From Fuerstiella sp. (lineage in GTDB: Bacteria; Planctomycetota; Planctomycetia; Planctomycetales; Planctomycetaceae): a stretch of DNA of 64,000 bases. Below the pieces are notes generated by a model, which saw only the letters and a list, made by a program, of their open reading frames with translations, made no database searches and was not told the DNA's origin. Below, piece by piece: positions 19,597 to 28,321 of this stretch. The translations under genes and the position numbers were made by a program. Location: contig JALHMY010000025.1 of the NCBI GenBank assembly GCA_022843805.1, forward strand, positions 35,476-99,475, given 5' to 3'. How positions within the stretch are numbered: position 1 is the stretch's first letter; each line of letters begins with the position of its first letter.

Positions 19597-19956
19597 TTAC
19601 TTTAAACGAGTCTGGGCGGATCGAATTCGAAGCTCTATGTTTTCAGCAAGCTCATCAAGCCGGCTTCTTGTGACAGTATCCGCAGCAGATTCAATTCTGG
19701 CCGACGATGAAGAATCGGGGTCAATGTCGTTATAAAATCGCTGATCACGTGATGTCGATTGCTGAGTATTGACAGGGACCGGCTCTGGCATGGACTGTGT
19801 TTCTGAAGCCCATGACTGCTCTTCCAGCTGCAGTACAATTCGTCGCAGCTCGTCCCAGTCCTGCTTAAAGAAGGTTTGAAGCTGATTGCGCCAGGAGGAA
19901 ATGTTCTCTGCAAAGGAAACATCCAGATCTCCGTCGAATGCCGGACCGGATCGCAT
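19597..19956 (-). CDS. Small acidic protein heading the chemosensory operon
   Basis: This 119-aa protein resembles nothing I recognise. The first 45 residues look helical and amphipathic (ISSWRNQLQTFFKQDWDELRRIVLQLEEQSW). A Pro/Gln/Ser/Asp-rich middle follows, and a C-terminal helix (SRLDELAENIELRIRSAQTRLK). It has no signal peptide or membrane helix. Its stop lies 15 bp before the CheW start, and the spacing, orientation and codon use support a real gene. It may be an adaptor or a regulator of CheW/CheA, but that is inference from position only. Confidence 0.6.
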   Translation of the reverse strand: MRSGPAFDGDLDVSFAENISSWRNQLQTFFKQDWDELRRIVLQLEEQSWASETQSMPEPVPVNTQQSTSRDQRFYNDIDPDSSSSARIESAADTVTRSRLDELAENIELRIRSAQTRLK

Positions 19957-20413
19957 AGTTGACCTCGCCGCTGCCGGTTAACCGGCCACGCAGTACATCG
20001 AAACAGGGAAAGTGGTCGGCATTTCTGCTGAGCGGTGCTGCCGGCCTTTTTGATACGTTCGATACGATTGGTTGCACAGATACAACATGAAATGCCAGCA
20101 GTCAGCCCGGCTCCTGACACATTCTCAGGAACTCCCAAAGCAGCCTCTGCAGGTTTCCGCCTGGGGATCCTTTTTCAGCATAGGTCGCAAACCGGCAACA
20201 CTTCTGAAAAATCAGAAACGCAGACAATAATGGCGTTTGACAGACACTTTCCCGGGTGTTGGCAGCGACCGACGCAATGGATCGTATCGGTTAATGGGGT
20301 TGCCACGATGTCTTGCGGCACGCAGTTCGGCCGACAGTTGCTGACGTTCGCTTTGAGGCCGACGTGTTTCAGGGAACATCAGCCAGCCGGGTGGGGTATT
20401 CGATTACTGAGCC
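19957..20413. other. Intergenic region between chemosensory operon and PAAR gene
   Basis: No reading frame here has convincing protein features. The stretch should hold the promoter of the minus-strand chemosensory operon and the 3' untranslated region of the PAAR gene. I see no clear promoter boxes, terminator hairpin or repeat. Confidence 0.4.
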
Positions 20414-20710
20414 TCAGCCACCGATCATTACCGTTGGGCAGCCCACAACAATAGTGCCGCCATGTGCCGTCATATCTCCCATCCTTGCTGCCGGCATTCC
20501 GCCGATCATCACTGTCGCTGAACCTTTGACAATTGTGTCGGGCGGCCCGACACAGACTGCCATGTCGCCAACCCGGGCCGCAGGCTTACCACCGATCATT
20601 ACCGTCGGGGCGCCAAGAGAAATTGGCCCGCCCACGTGGGGCACAGGTGGAACAGACGGAGTCACCAAGGGACAGGAATGAAAGTCACCAATGCGTGCGG
20701 CGAGGGACAT
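20414..20710 (-). CDS. PAAR-domain spike-tip protein
   Basis: This 98-aa protein starts at the ATG at 20710, preceded by AGGA with suitable spacing; a longer frame reaching 20812 has no such site. It consists of repeated PAAR motifs: MSLAARIGDFHSCPLVTP, then GGPISLGAPTVMIGGKPAARVGDMAVC, GSATVMIGGMPAARMGDMTAHGG and TIVVGCPTVMIGG. PAAR proteins form the sharp cone that caps the VgrG trimer in type VI secretion and related contractile injection machines, usually with a bound metal. It is short and carries no fused toxin. It is divergent from the VgrG gene, with about 200 bp between them. Confidence 0.9.
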   Translation of the reverse strand: MSLAARIGDFHSCPLVTPSVPPVPHVGGPISLGAPTVMIGGKPAARVGDMAVCVGPPDTIVKGSATVMIGGMPAARMGDMTAHGGTIVVGCPTVMIGG

Positions 20711-20914
20711 AAGTGATTCCTGGGACTGAATATCAAAGTGTTTAATGCAGGAACCTGGAAAATGCAAACCATCAATGAATCGATGATCTGCAGAATGATA
20801 ACAAAATGGCACGGCTTGCGAAATGGCGCCAAATTGTGAGAATCCACACCTCCAGAATCCCGTCGTTTGCGTGTCATCGTTCAGTTCAGTTGTCGTACAG
20901 CAGGGAAAATCTAC
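20711..20914. promoter_or_regulatory. Divergent PAAR/VgrG control region
   Basis: The two spike genes are transcribed away from each other across about 200 bp. Both promoters must lie here or one gene must be read through. AGGA lies upstream of the PAAR ATG, and CAGGGA at 20901-20906 lies nine bases before the GTG at 20915 chosen for VgrG. No conserved promoter boxes or operator symmetry could be named with confidence. Confidence 0.4.
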
Positions 20915-23119
20915 GTGCCGAGCTACAATCAGGAAAATCGACCTGTTGGCGTATCCACACCACTGGGGCCAAACAAGCTGCTGTTGCTGTCATTTCGGGG
21001 CACGGAGAGAGTTTCCGGACTTTTTGGCTACACCCTCGAAATGTTTTCCACCGAGGAGCAAATTAACGCCCAGCATATCGTGGGAAAAAGTGTCGATTTT
21101 TTTGTGCGTTTTGCGGACGGGACGGAGCGATTCTTTAATGGCATCGTCCGCAGTTTTTCTTACATCGGATCGCATGATCGAGGCCACCTGTACAGAGCGG
21201 AAGTGGTACCGCGGCTGTGGCTTCTGACTCGTTCATCAGATTGTCGCGTGCACGTGAGTGAGTCTCCGCAGACAGTCAAATATGTCGTGGAGAATCTTCT
21301 GCGAAGGCTCGGAATCACGGACTATCAGTGGAAGGTCACCGAGACTCTGAGAACACGGCCCTATGTGGTGCAGTACAATGAGACAGATTTCGACTTCTTC
21401 TCCCGGCTGCTGGAAGAGGAAGGAATCTTTTACTTCTTCAGGCACGAGGCCGGAAAACATGTGCTGGTCATGGCCGATAATCATTCCAGCTATTACGAAA
21501 TGCCGGAAAGTTCAGTCACTCTTTCAGCAGATCTGTCCACCGCCAGCCAGCTCGACAGTCTCTATTCCTGGAGCGTGGAATCGTGTGTAACAACATCGGC
21601 ATGGAAGGTCTCGGATTACAATCCGGACAGCCCCCTGTCATCGCTGATGGCCTCAAAAAATTCTTTGATGCCAACGAAACACGAGGGAAGTACCTGGTAT
21701 GACTTTCCGGCAGATCATGAACAAACTGCTGATGGCGCTAGAACGGCCCTGCGTCGACTTGAGCACGAAGAATCCGGGCAGCAGGTTGCATCCGGAACTG
21801 GCAGTTGCCGTTCGTTTTCTCCCGGTGGCAAGTTCACTCTCAGCGAACATTACAATGCTGCCTGGAAGGGAAAAGAGTGGGTTGTGACGGAGGTGAGCCA
21901 TGAGGCAAATCTGGGAGGAAGTTATATTTCAGGAGCGGGCGAAGGCGATCGCATCTATCAAAACTCCTTTCGCTGTATACCGGCACTTCGCAAATGCCGA
22001 CCTCAGCGCATCAGGAAAAAGTCGCGGGTCTATGGAGTCCATTCTGCCGTCGTCACAGGTCCGACAGGGGAAGAAATCTATACCGATGCGCAGGGACGCA
22101 TCAAAATTCAGTTTCACTGGGATCTGGTTGGTTCAAAAAGAGCAGTGGAAAGCTCCTGGGTTCGAGTTGCCACTGTGTCGGCCAGCAACGGCTGGGGCAT
22201 GATTCGTATTCCACGAATCGGTGAAGAAGTGCTGGTTAGCTTCATTGATGGCGATCCGGATCGGCCGGTCGTGACTGGAATGCTCTACAACGCCGTGAAT
22301 GTGCCACCCTATACTCTGCCTGAATTTCAAACCGTTTCCGGACTGAGGAGTCGCAGTTCTCCAAACGGCGACAGTGAGACATATAACGAAATTCGGATTG
22401 AAGATCATAAGGATTCTGAAGAGATCCGTATTCACGCCGAAAAGGATTTGACGACGGTTGTCGAACACAATGAGAGCCATTCCGTTGGTTACGATAAAGG
22501 GGAAGTCGGAGGTACCGGGGCCGAGGATGAATCGGCAGGTAAGGGAAATCAGATCGTAAAGATTTTCAATAGTCAGTCTGTGAAGGTGGGCAATCACAGA
22601 AATACTCTCATCGATCAGGGGAATGATGCCCTGACGCTGAATCACGGCAACCTCACGACGGTGGTGAAAGAGGGAAGTGTTTTCACGACTGTCTCCGCTG
22701 GCAACATGACGACGCAGGTGAACCAGGGACATACTGATACGACACTTGAAAAGGGTAATATGACAACACTTCTTAAGGACGGTAATGTCGATATTACTCT
22801 TGAGAAGGGAAAGATGACGTCTTTGCTTACGGAGGGTGCATTTGACCAGACACTGTCGAAAGGCAACATGACCATTGTTCTGAAGGAGGGCGATCTGTCG
22901 ACGAAACTGGACAATGGCGCCGTGGAGTTTAATGCATCCAATTCGATTACTCTGAAGGTGGGTGAAAACAGTATCGTGATTGACCAGCAGGGAATTACCA
23001 TCAAAGGCATGAAGATTGAGGCTAAGGCAGACGGTACCGCTGCACTAAAGGGGGCTTCGGTGGAGGTGTCTGGTTCCGGCATGACCGCCGTCAAAGGTGG
23101 AATTGTAAACATCAACTGA
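20915..23119 (+). CDS. VgrG-like type VI secretion spike protein
   Basis: The protein is about 734 aa, starting at GTG 20915, which gives MPSYNQENRPVGVSTPLGP, a normal VgrG beginning; a TTG at 20867 would add 16 unlikely residues. The N-terminal two-thirds follows the gp27-like pattern (LLLSFRGTERVSGLFGYTLEMFS, RLLEEEGIFYFFRHE, and the gp5 OB-fold RIKIQFHWDLVGSKRAVESSWVRVATVSASNGWGMIRIPRIGEEVLVSFIDGDPDRPVVTGMLYN). The C-terminus is a repetitive needle with about 15-residue units (GNMTTQVNQGHTDTTLEKGN, GNMTTLLKDGNVDITLEKGK). It ends in GISIKGMKIEAKADGTAALKGA-type text without an extra toxin domain. It should form the trimeric spike of a contractile injection device. No tube, sheath or baseplate gene is within the window. 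Confidence 0.93.
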   Translation: MPSYNQENRPVGVSTPLGPNKLLLLSFRGTERVSGLFGYTLEMFSTEEQINAQHIVGKSVDFFVRFADGTERFFNGIVRSFSYIGSHDRGHLYRAEVVPRLWLLTRSSDCRVHVSESPQTVKYVVENLLRRLGITDYQWKVTETLRTRPYVVQYNETDFDFFSRLLEEEGIFYFFRHEAGKHVLVMADNHSSYYEMPESSVTLSADLSTASQLDSLYSWSVESCVTTSAWKVSDYNPDSPLSSLMASKNSLMPTKHEGSTWYDFPADHEQTADGARTALRRLEHEESGQQVASGTGSCRSFSPGGKFTLSEHYNAAWKGKEWVVTEVSHEANLGGSYISGAGEGDRIYQNSFRCIPALRKCRPQRIRKKSRVYGVHSAVVTGPTGEEIYTDAQGRIKIQFHWDLVGSKRAVESSWVRVATVSASNGWGMIRIPRIGEEVLVSFIDGDPDRPVVTGMLYNAVNVPPYTLPEFQTVSGLRSRSSPNGDSETYNEIRIEDHKDSEEIRIHAEKDLTTVVEHNESHSVGYDKGEVGGTGAEDESAGKGNQIVKIFNSQSVKVGNHRNTLIDQGNDALTLNHGNLTTVVKEGSVFTTVSAGNMTTQVNQGHTDTTLEKGNMTTLLKDGNVDITLEKGKMTSLLTEGAFDQTLSKGNMTIVLKEGDLSTKLDNGAVEFNASNSITLKVGENSIVIDQQGITIKGMKIEAKADGTAALKGASVEVSGSGMTAVKGGIVNIN

Positions 23120-23256
23120 ACTTTAAACTCAGTTCATCGCTCTCTCGTCGTCGTGCTGCGTGGCACTGTCGTTTAGGTATAGCATGTGAAGTCGTGCAGC
23201 TCGCCTGGTCTTTTTGCCGGTAAGTTGTTGACAAAAGTGATTGAGGGGTTGTGATC

Positions 23257-24222
23257 ATGTCTGTGTTCCTGCTTGTTCGGGAAGGCCACAAGTTTCGAGA
23301 TATTGCTGTGCTGGTGCCTTCGCGGCCTGTAAAAATCGGAAGGTCGGCTGAAGCAGACGTGTCCTTTCCCGAAGACAATCAAATGTCCGGCATGCATGTG
23401 CAGCTGGAACTGCAGGGAGGTGTATGTGCTGTTCGTGATCTGCTGAGCACAAACGGAACCTTTCTGAATGATGAAAGAATTAAGTCGGGGAGCCTTGGAC
23501 ACGGTGATTTCCTGAGATGCGGAAGTCGGGAATTTTGCCTCGACGTTCCTGAAAAACTCCGAACCACAGGCAATGGTGCCGCAAAACCGGTCGTCGGGGG
23601 AATAGGGACAGCAGATGCCGCTTCGTCATCGGCGATTCCCACGGTCCTGAAGCCTGTGAAGGGTTATGTTCATCCGCTGGCTCTGGATGTGTGGAAGGAG
23701 TTCTCACTTGGGGATGTTCTTGATGGTGATGCCATCCCCGGCGAACTGGAAACCCCGGAAGAATTTGCCTCACGACTTCTTGAGTCGGGCGTTGGTACAG
23801 ACTGCATGAAGTTTCTGGCTTACGCTTTAAACAGACGCCCCGCTGTATGGTGGCTCATCCAGTGCATCCAAAGTACTGACTATCCGGCCTTTGAGTCGGA
23901 TGGTGCGATGCTGAATGCAGCTTTGGCCTGGGTCCGGTCTCCATCCGATGAGCATCGCCGTGCCGCGATGGATCTGGCTGAGAAACTTGAGAAGTCCACA
24001 CCAGCATGCTGGGCGGGAATTGCAGCGTTCTGGTCGTTCGGCAGCCTCGCGCCGATCAATTCTCCGGATGTTCCTGTTCCTTCCGGACTTTCAGGTCGTG
24101 CCGTTTCCGTTGGCGTGCAACTGGCTGCCGTTGTTCATTCGCCGATCAACGCGCCGCAGAGAAGACGACAGTTTTTTGAGCTCGCAAAGAAGGTGGCTTC
24201 GGGAGATCTTGGCTGGACGTAA
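23257..24222 (+). CDS. FHA protein with T6SS-associated helical domain
   Basis: This protein of about 321 aa starts at ATG 23257, with GAGGGG eight bases upstream; GTG 23251 is too close to that site. An FHA domain fills residues 1-100 (VKIGRSAEADVSFPEDNQMSGMHVQLEL...DLLSTNGTFLNDERI), with the complete STNGT loop that reads phosphothreonine. A second domain of about 160 aa (VHPLALDVWKEFSLGD...AVWWLIQCIQS...LAWVRSPSDEHRRAAMDLAEKLEKSTPACWAGIAAFWSFGSLAPINSP) matches, from memory, the DUF6931 type found beside type VI secretion genes. It follows VgrG by 137 bp. It probably regulates assembly of the spike complex through threonine phosphorylation. Confidence 0.82.
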   Translation: MSVFLLVREGHKFRDIAVLVPSRPVKIGRSAEADVSFPEDNQMSGMHVQLELQGGVCAVRDLLSTNGTFLNDERIKSGSLGHGDFLRCGSREFCLDVPEKLRTTGNGAAKPVVGGIGTADAASSSAIPTVLKPVKGYVHPLALDVWKEFSLGDVLDGDAIPGELETPEEFASRLLESGVGTDCMKFLAYALNRRPAVWWLIQCIQSTDYPAFESDGAMLNAALAWVRSPSDEHRRAAMDLAEKLEKSTPACWAGIAAFWSFGSLAPINSPDVPVPSGLSGRAVSVGVQLAAVVHSPINAPQRRRQFFELAKKVASGDLGWT

Positions 24223-24253
24223 ACCTTGCTCTATGCCTGTGACGGGTAAAAGT

Positions 24254-26539
24254 TCAGTTGACCCAGTTGAACTCATCAAATGGAAACAGATCCGTGTTGA
24301 CCCAGTCGCCAGGATTCGGATCCGGCAGTAATTTCGCCGACTGAGTGCTTCTGATGCATTCGCCCACCATATGTGCACCCGTGTATTTTTCGATGCTTTC
24401 CAGCCGTGCCTTCCATCCTTCAAGATCCAGATGAATCGGATCATTTGAACCGATCAGAAGTAAACCGTCTTCCATCTCAGCAACAAATGGAAATGCTCGA
24501 CGGAAGGTGGAATGCGTCAGGGGAGTTGGTGACCAGGAACACATGTATCCACCAGGCCGCAGTCGTTTGGAACACAGCTGAAAGAATTCCAGTGAATACA
24601 GATATCCCGCATAGGAGCCGGCTGGACGAATCGCGTCCGCTTCGATGACGTCATACTGTTCAGCTTCGGTCATCAATACAAATCGGGCATCTCGTCCGTC
24701 AATTCGAATTCGTCGATCATTCAGCAGTTGAGCCACCTGCGGCCATTTCTCCAGCGAGAACGGGTGCTGCAGAAGCTTCACCTCGGGCGTGCAGATTTCA
24801 AAAATGCGAACATTTTCAGTCTCGTCCCGGCATGCAGCGGCCCAGGCAGTGTCTCCGGATCCAAGGCCAATGATTGCCACGGACTTCGGGGACTGATGCA
24901 GTGTAACAGGGAAGATTCCCAGCTTACTGTGGAAGCCGCCAAATGGCAGGAGACTTTGCGTTTTTCCATTCGCCCACATCCACCAGCTCGAAGAGTTTCT
25001 CTGGGGCGTGAGAGCACTCACTCCCGTAACATCCTCGGCAAACAGTGCGCCATCAGCCGGCTGCTGTCCATGCAGTCGCATCCACAGGGTATCGCTGGAC
25101 GGAAGGAGAAAGGCCATTCCTCCCATGCACGCAGCCATCACCACAAAGCCAGTGCGAGATGACGTCCTGATGATTCCCGCGACGGCAAAAGCAGTTGCAG
25201 CTAACAGGATCAGTCGCAACGTGTGCATGCTGCCAAGTACGTTTAACAGCCACAGCCCAACCAGAAGACTGCCGAGTGTGCAGCCCAGAATATTGGCTGC
25301 CTGCAACACCCCCACGCGGTATCCGGAGTTGATTACATCTGTCTGTATGCCTCGCTGCAAAACACAAAAGCTGTACCCCATCAGAAATGTGGGTATTCCC
25401 ATGATTATTAACGGAAGCAGCACATACAAATGGAGTGTCTGCCACCACAACTGCATCGACGGGCTCATCGGGTCTTCTGACGCCCAGTAACTGACATACC
25501 ACGAGAGTGCCGGAATGTTCGAAGGCAGTACCGTCACCAGCAGCACCGTGGCCGATGCGATCAATGCGATCAGGCACTGAATATACAGGAAAGATGTCAG
25601 AGGATTTTTGATCCGGCCAGCTCGCCGTATGCCTGTCAGTGTGCCGAGCGCCATACTGCCCAGGTAAACTCCCAGCACTGTCCCAAAAGTATAAGCGGTC
25701 GATTTCACCGCAACATCAAGGATTCGAAACCAGACAATTTCAAGGCCGATTGCGACTGTCCCTCCAAGAAGATACAGCGTCGTCCACAGGCCGAATGTGG
25801 ATGATCCTGCACGACCCTCTGAAGATTCGGCCGTATTCAAAACCTTCGGTTGTTCTGACAGCTCCTGGTTTTTGTCGGATATCTCCTGCGACTGAGAATT
25901 TCCGTTAATCCAGAAGGCCATCAGGGCAACCAGAAAATTGCATGCGGCGCCAGCCCAGAGAGCCCCTTTTGCTCCCGTCCATGCCATCAGAACCCACGGC
26001 GACAGGATTGCGCCAAAGGCTGCTCCAAGCATATTCATTCCATACAGGCGACCAATTGACGCTGCAGCCCCGTCGGCGCGGCTGACCAGCGCTCGTGTCA
26101 TCAATGGCAGCGTCGCTCCCATCAGGCAGGTGGGAATAATCAGAACGGCAAAATGCAGCGCAAAGGCTACTCTCACGTCACCGTAAAGGCTTCCGTAACG
26201 CAGATAAAGCAGGTCATAGAGTACCATCGGACTGATGACAGCACATAAACCGATTGTCAGCTCCAGCCTGCCAAACCATTTTAAAGCAGAGTCTGCACTC
26301 AACCTGCGACTCAGCCATGCACCTCCCAGACTGCCCAGCCCCAGTCCAAGAAGATAGACGGCAACGATAATGGAAACCGATGTCGTTCCAACTCCGCTGT
26401 GCAGCACCAGAATTCGCTGCCAAACCGTCTGATAAACCAATGCCGGAACGCCGCTCAGGAAATATAGCCATGGCAGGCCTGCCAGTGTCTCCTGCTGATC
26501 CGATGGTGCAACCGACCTCCGACGCTTAACCGCGGCCAT
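24254..26539 (-). CDS. Membrane-anchored spermidine-synthase-like methyltransferase-fold protein
   Basis: This 761-aa protein has about a dozen membrane helices in its first 480 residues, starting LPWLYFLSGVPALVYQTVWQRILVLHSG, the standard start of the 'fused MFS/spermidine synthase' family. The C-terminal part has a class I Rossmann SAM/decarboxy-SAM-binding core (KSVAIIGLGSGDTAWAAACRD, then EICTPEVKLLQHPF, DRRIRIDGRDARFVLMTEAEQYDVIEADAIRPAG). The usual acidic aminopropyl-acceptor motif is only partly visible, so polyamine synthesis is not assured. A short cytosolic linker of Glu/Ser/Gln lies near residue 215. The gene is convergent with the FHA gene (31 bp apart) and stands apart from the next operon. 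Confidence 0.85.
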   Translation of the reverse strand: MAAVKRRRSVAPSDQQETLAGLPWLYFLSGVPALVYQTVWQRILVLHSGVGTTSVSIIVAVYLLGLGLGSLGGAWLSRRLSADSALKWFGRLELTIGLCAVISPMVLYDLLYLRYGSLYGDVRVAFALHFAVLIIPTCLMGATLPLMTRALVSRADGAAASIGRLYGMNMLGAAFGAILSPWVLMAWTGAKGALWAGAACNFLVALMAFWINGNSQSQEISDKNQELSEQPKVLNTAESSEGRAGSSTFGLWTTLYLLGGTVAIGLEIVWFRILDVAVKSTAYTFGTVLGVYLGSMALGTLTGIRRAGRIKNPLTSFLYIQCLIALIASATVLLVTVLPSNIPALSWYVSYWASEDPMSPSMQLWWQTLHLYVLLPLIIMGIPTFLMGYSFCVLQRGIQTDVINSGYRVGVLQAANILGCTLGSLLVGLWLLNVLGSMHTLRLILLAATAFAVAGIIRTSSRTGFVVMAACMGGMAFLLPSSDTLWMRLHGQQPADGALFAEDVTGVSALTPQRNSSSWWMWANGKTQSLLPFGGFHSKLGIFPVTLHQSPKSVAIIGLGSGDTAWAAACRDETENVRIFEICTPEVKLLQHPFSLEKWPQVAQLLNDRRIRIDGRDARFVLMTEAEQYDVIEADAIRPAGSYAGYLYSLEFFQLCSKRLRPGGYMCSWSPTPLTHSTFRRAFPFVAEMEDGLLLIGSNDPIHLDLEGWKARLESIEKYTGAHMVGECIRSTQSAKLLPDPNPGDWVNTDLFPFDEFNWVN

Positions 26540-26738
26540 TGGACGGCCCTTAATCAGATGTTTTCCGGAAAAGTAATATTCGTTTTGAAAGGTTGTTTAG
26601 AATATTAGCGGCGGAAGCGACGCTGCTCAAGGCGGGAGTACCATCGGCTTGTGGAATTGAAGGAGGCAAACCCCGACAGTTTTCGGAATGGAGGGGAACT
26701 CAACGGCAGCGACCGACGATGTGATTCAAATGAAAAGT

Positions 26739-26761
26739 CCGCGGTCAGTTTCTGACCGCGG
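26739..26761 (-). terminator. Perfect hairpin after the ECF sigma operon
   Basis: CCGCGGTCAG (26739-26748) and CTGACCGCGG (26752-26761) form a ten-pair stem with a three-base loop. A third half-copy (CTGACCGCGG) follows immediately. Read on the minus strand it lies about 20 bases after the stop of the DUF1559 gene and is followed by ACTTTTCATTTG, a modest T-rich tract. A rho-independent terminator for the operon is likely. Confidence 0.6.
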
Positions 26762-26781
26762 TTCTGACCGCGGATAGTTCA

Positions 26782-28284
26782 CTATTTCACCGTGCTCCAG
26801 TCGATCGATTCTCCGCCATCTATCGAGAACATATTCATGATCGTGGTGCCATCGTTGTCTCGAGAAAAATATCGGACGGATCCGTCTGCCCGGGATCCCA
26901 AAAAGCCCTTCGACTCCGGACCAATGATTGATCCAACCGGATCCTTTTCATCGATGGTCAAATCGTCTGGCTTCGTCCAGATCACAGCATGTGATTCATC
27001 CGCCTCAACCAGCCAGATCGTGTTACTGGTACCATCCGTAATATTCGAGAACTTGACGGGAGGTCCGACGCGGCCCATTGCGCTGCCGGATGTCAGCGGA
27101 CACACAAAGCGGGTTGTCCCCGGTTTCCCTGGAGTCCCGGCTGAGCGGAAGACATCAGGCATTTTTTCCACAAGCCGAAGATTGTGCTCGCTGTTCCATG
27201 GCTCATCCAGTCGGAATTCCTGGTAAAGTGCAGTCTGGTCCAGGTAAGGAAGTACCAGGACTCTCCAGCTGAGCAATCGCTTTCCCTGTGCGCTGACGAG
27301 TGACTGGGCAGGGAACGATCCAAATGCGTCATGGTAATTGTGTATGGCCAGCGCAAGATTTTTCATTGAGTTGGCAGAATCCGGATTACGCCCACCCCGC
27401 ATCAGCGTCCTCGCCGTTTCCAGTTTATTCAGCGTGTCGTCAACTGAGTTCGCCTTCAATCGCACTGAGTTATCCACGACCTCGAGCCGAAGACAGGTTC
27501 CATCAATATCCGGTTGTGAGCTGCTGAGACGATTCATTGTCATCGCCAGTTGTTTTGCCGCATCCGGCGAATGAGTTTCGATCCGCAGCAGCATTGACGA
27601 TGGCGGAATTTCACCCGAAAGAGTGACCCAGCGGATTGAAGGCAGGAGCGCTGCGATTTCTGTAAGAGCCTTTGCATAGGCTTCGGGCTGGCTCGCTGCA
27701 TAGGCCATCATCATACCTGCGGCCCCGGCAACGACTTCTTTGGGACCCGCAAGTGAAATGCCATGTGGTCCGTCCATGAGTGAGATTGATTCCAGCAGCT
27801 CAGGAATCGCGTCGCCGTTCTTCTGTCGCAGTGATGAAACCGTCTGAGGCGTTGTTCCAATCAGACATGCGCCGTCTTCCTCAAAAACCGGCATTGTCGC
27901 CTGAGATTTTGTAATTGCTTTGAGCAGAATTCCGACCGCTTTCGGATTCGGTGTTGGAATGACCAGACAATCGGGTCCTCTCATCAGGCCGGCCAGATCA
28001 CTGATCCAATAAATTCGCCTGACACCCAGCTTCTGCAGGGCGTCGCGTGTTGCCGTCAGCTCTGCCAGATCTGTGGGAGCCGAGTGTCCGAGTTTTTGCC
28101 GAAAGGAATCAAGTTCCCCGATGTCAATCCCTGAAATGTCGATCCAGCCAACGGCCACGGTTTGTGCATCGAGATACCTGGCGACCAGCGGGTCAACCGG
28201 CGATAGCTGCGCCGTCAGCTCCGCACCCATCAGGCAGAGAATCGCTGAAAGCACAGCGCGCATTCGAAGTGTATGAGAACTCAT
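26782..28284 (-). CDS. Exported protein with DUF1559-type C-terminal domain
   Basis: This 500-aa protein has a Sec signal peptide (MRAVLSAILCLMGAELTAQLSP) and an N-terminal part of about 290 aa of unknown type, rich in Leu and Ala. The second half matches DUF1559: NLALAIHNYHDAFGSFPAQ, LSWRVLVLPYLDQTALYQEF, RFVCPLTSGSA, FSNITDGTSNTIWLVEADE and a terminal RADGSVRYFS. DUF1559 proteins are numerous in planctomycetes and usually carry a prepilin-type N-terminus. Here that leader is replaced by a Sec signal and a long extra domain. AGGAG lies six bases before the ATG. It is the last gene of the sigma-factor operon and so is a likely target or sensor of that regulator. Confidence 0.85.
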   Translation of the reverse strand: MSSHTLRMRAVLSAILCLMGAELTAQLSPVDPLVARYLDAQTVAVGWIDISGIDIGELDSFRQKLGHSAPTDLAELTATRDALQKLGVRRIYWISDLAGLMRGPDCLVIPTPNPKAVGILLKAITKSQATMPVFEEDGACLIGTTPQTVSSLRQKNGDAIPELLESISLMDGPHGISLAGPKEVVAGAAGMMMAYAASQPEAYAKALTEIAALLPSIRWVTLSGEIPPSSMLLRIETHSPDAAKQLAMTMNRLSSSQPDIDGTCLRLEVVDNSVRLKANSVDDTLNKLETARTLMRGGRNPDSANSMKNLALAIHNYHDAFGSFPAQSLVSAQGKRLLSWRVLVLPYLDQTALYQEFRLDEPWNSEHNLRLVEKMPDVFRSAGTPGKPGTTRFVCPLTSGSAMGRVGPPVKFSNITDGTSNTIWLVEADESHAVIWTKPDDLTIDEKDPVGSIIGPESKGFLGSRADGSVRYFSRDNDGTTIMNMFSIDGGESIDWSTVK

Positions 28285-28321
28285 GAATTACTCCTGATAC
28301 AAACGGACAGATAGGAATCGT

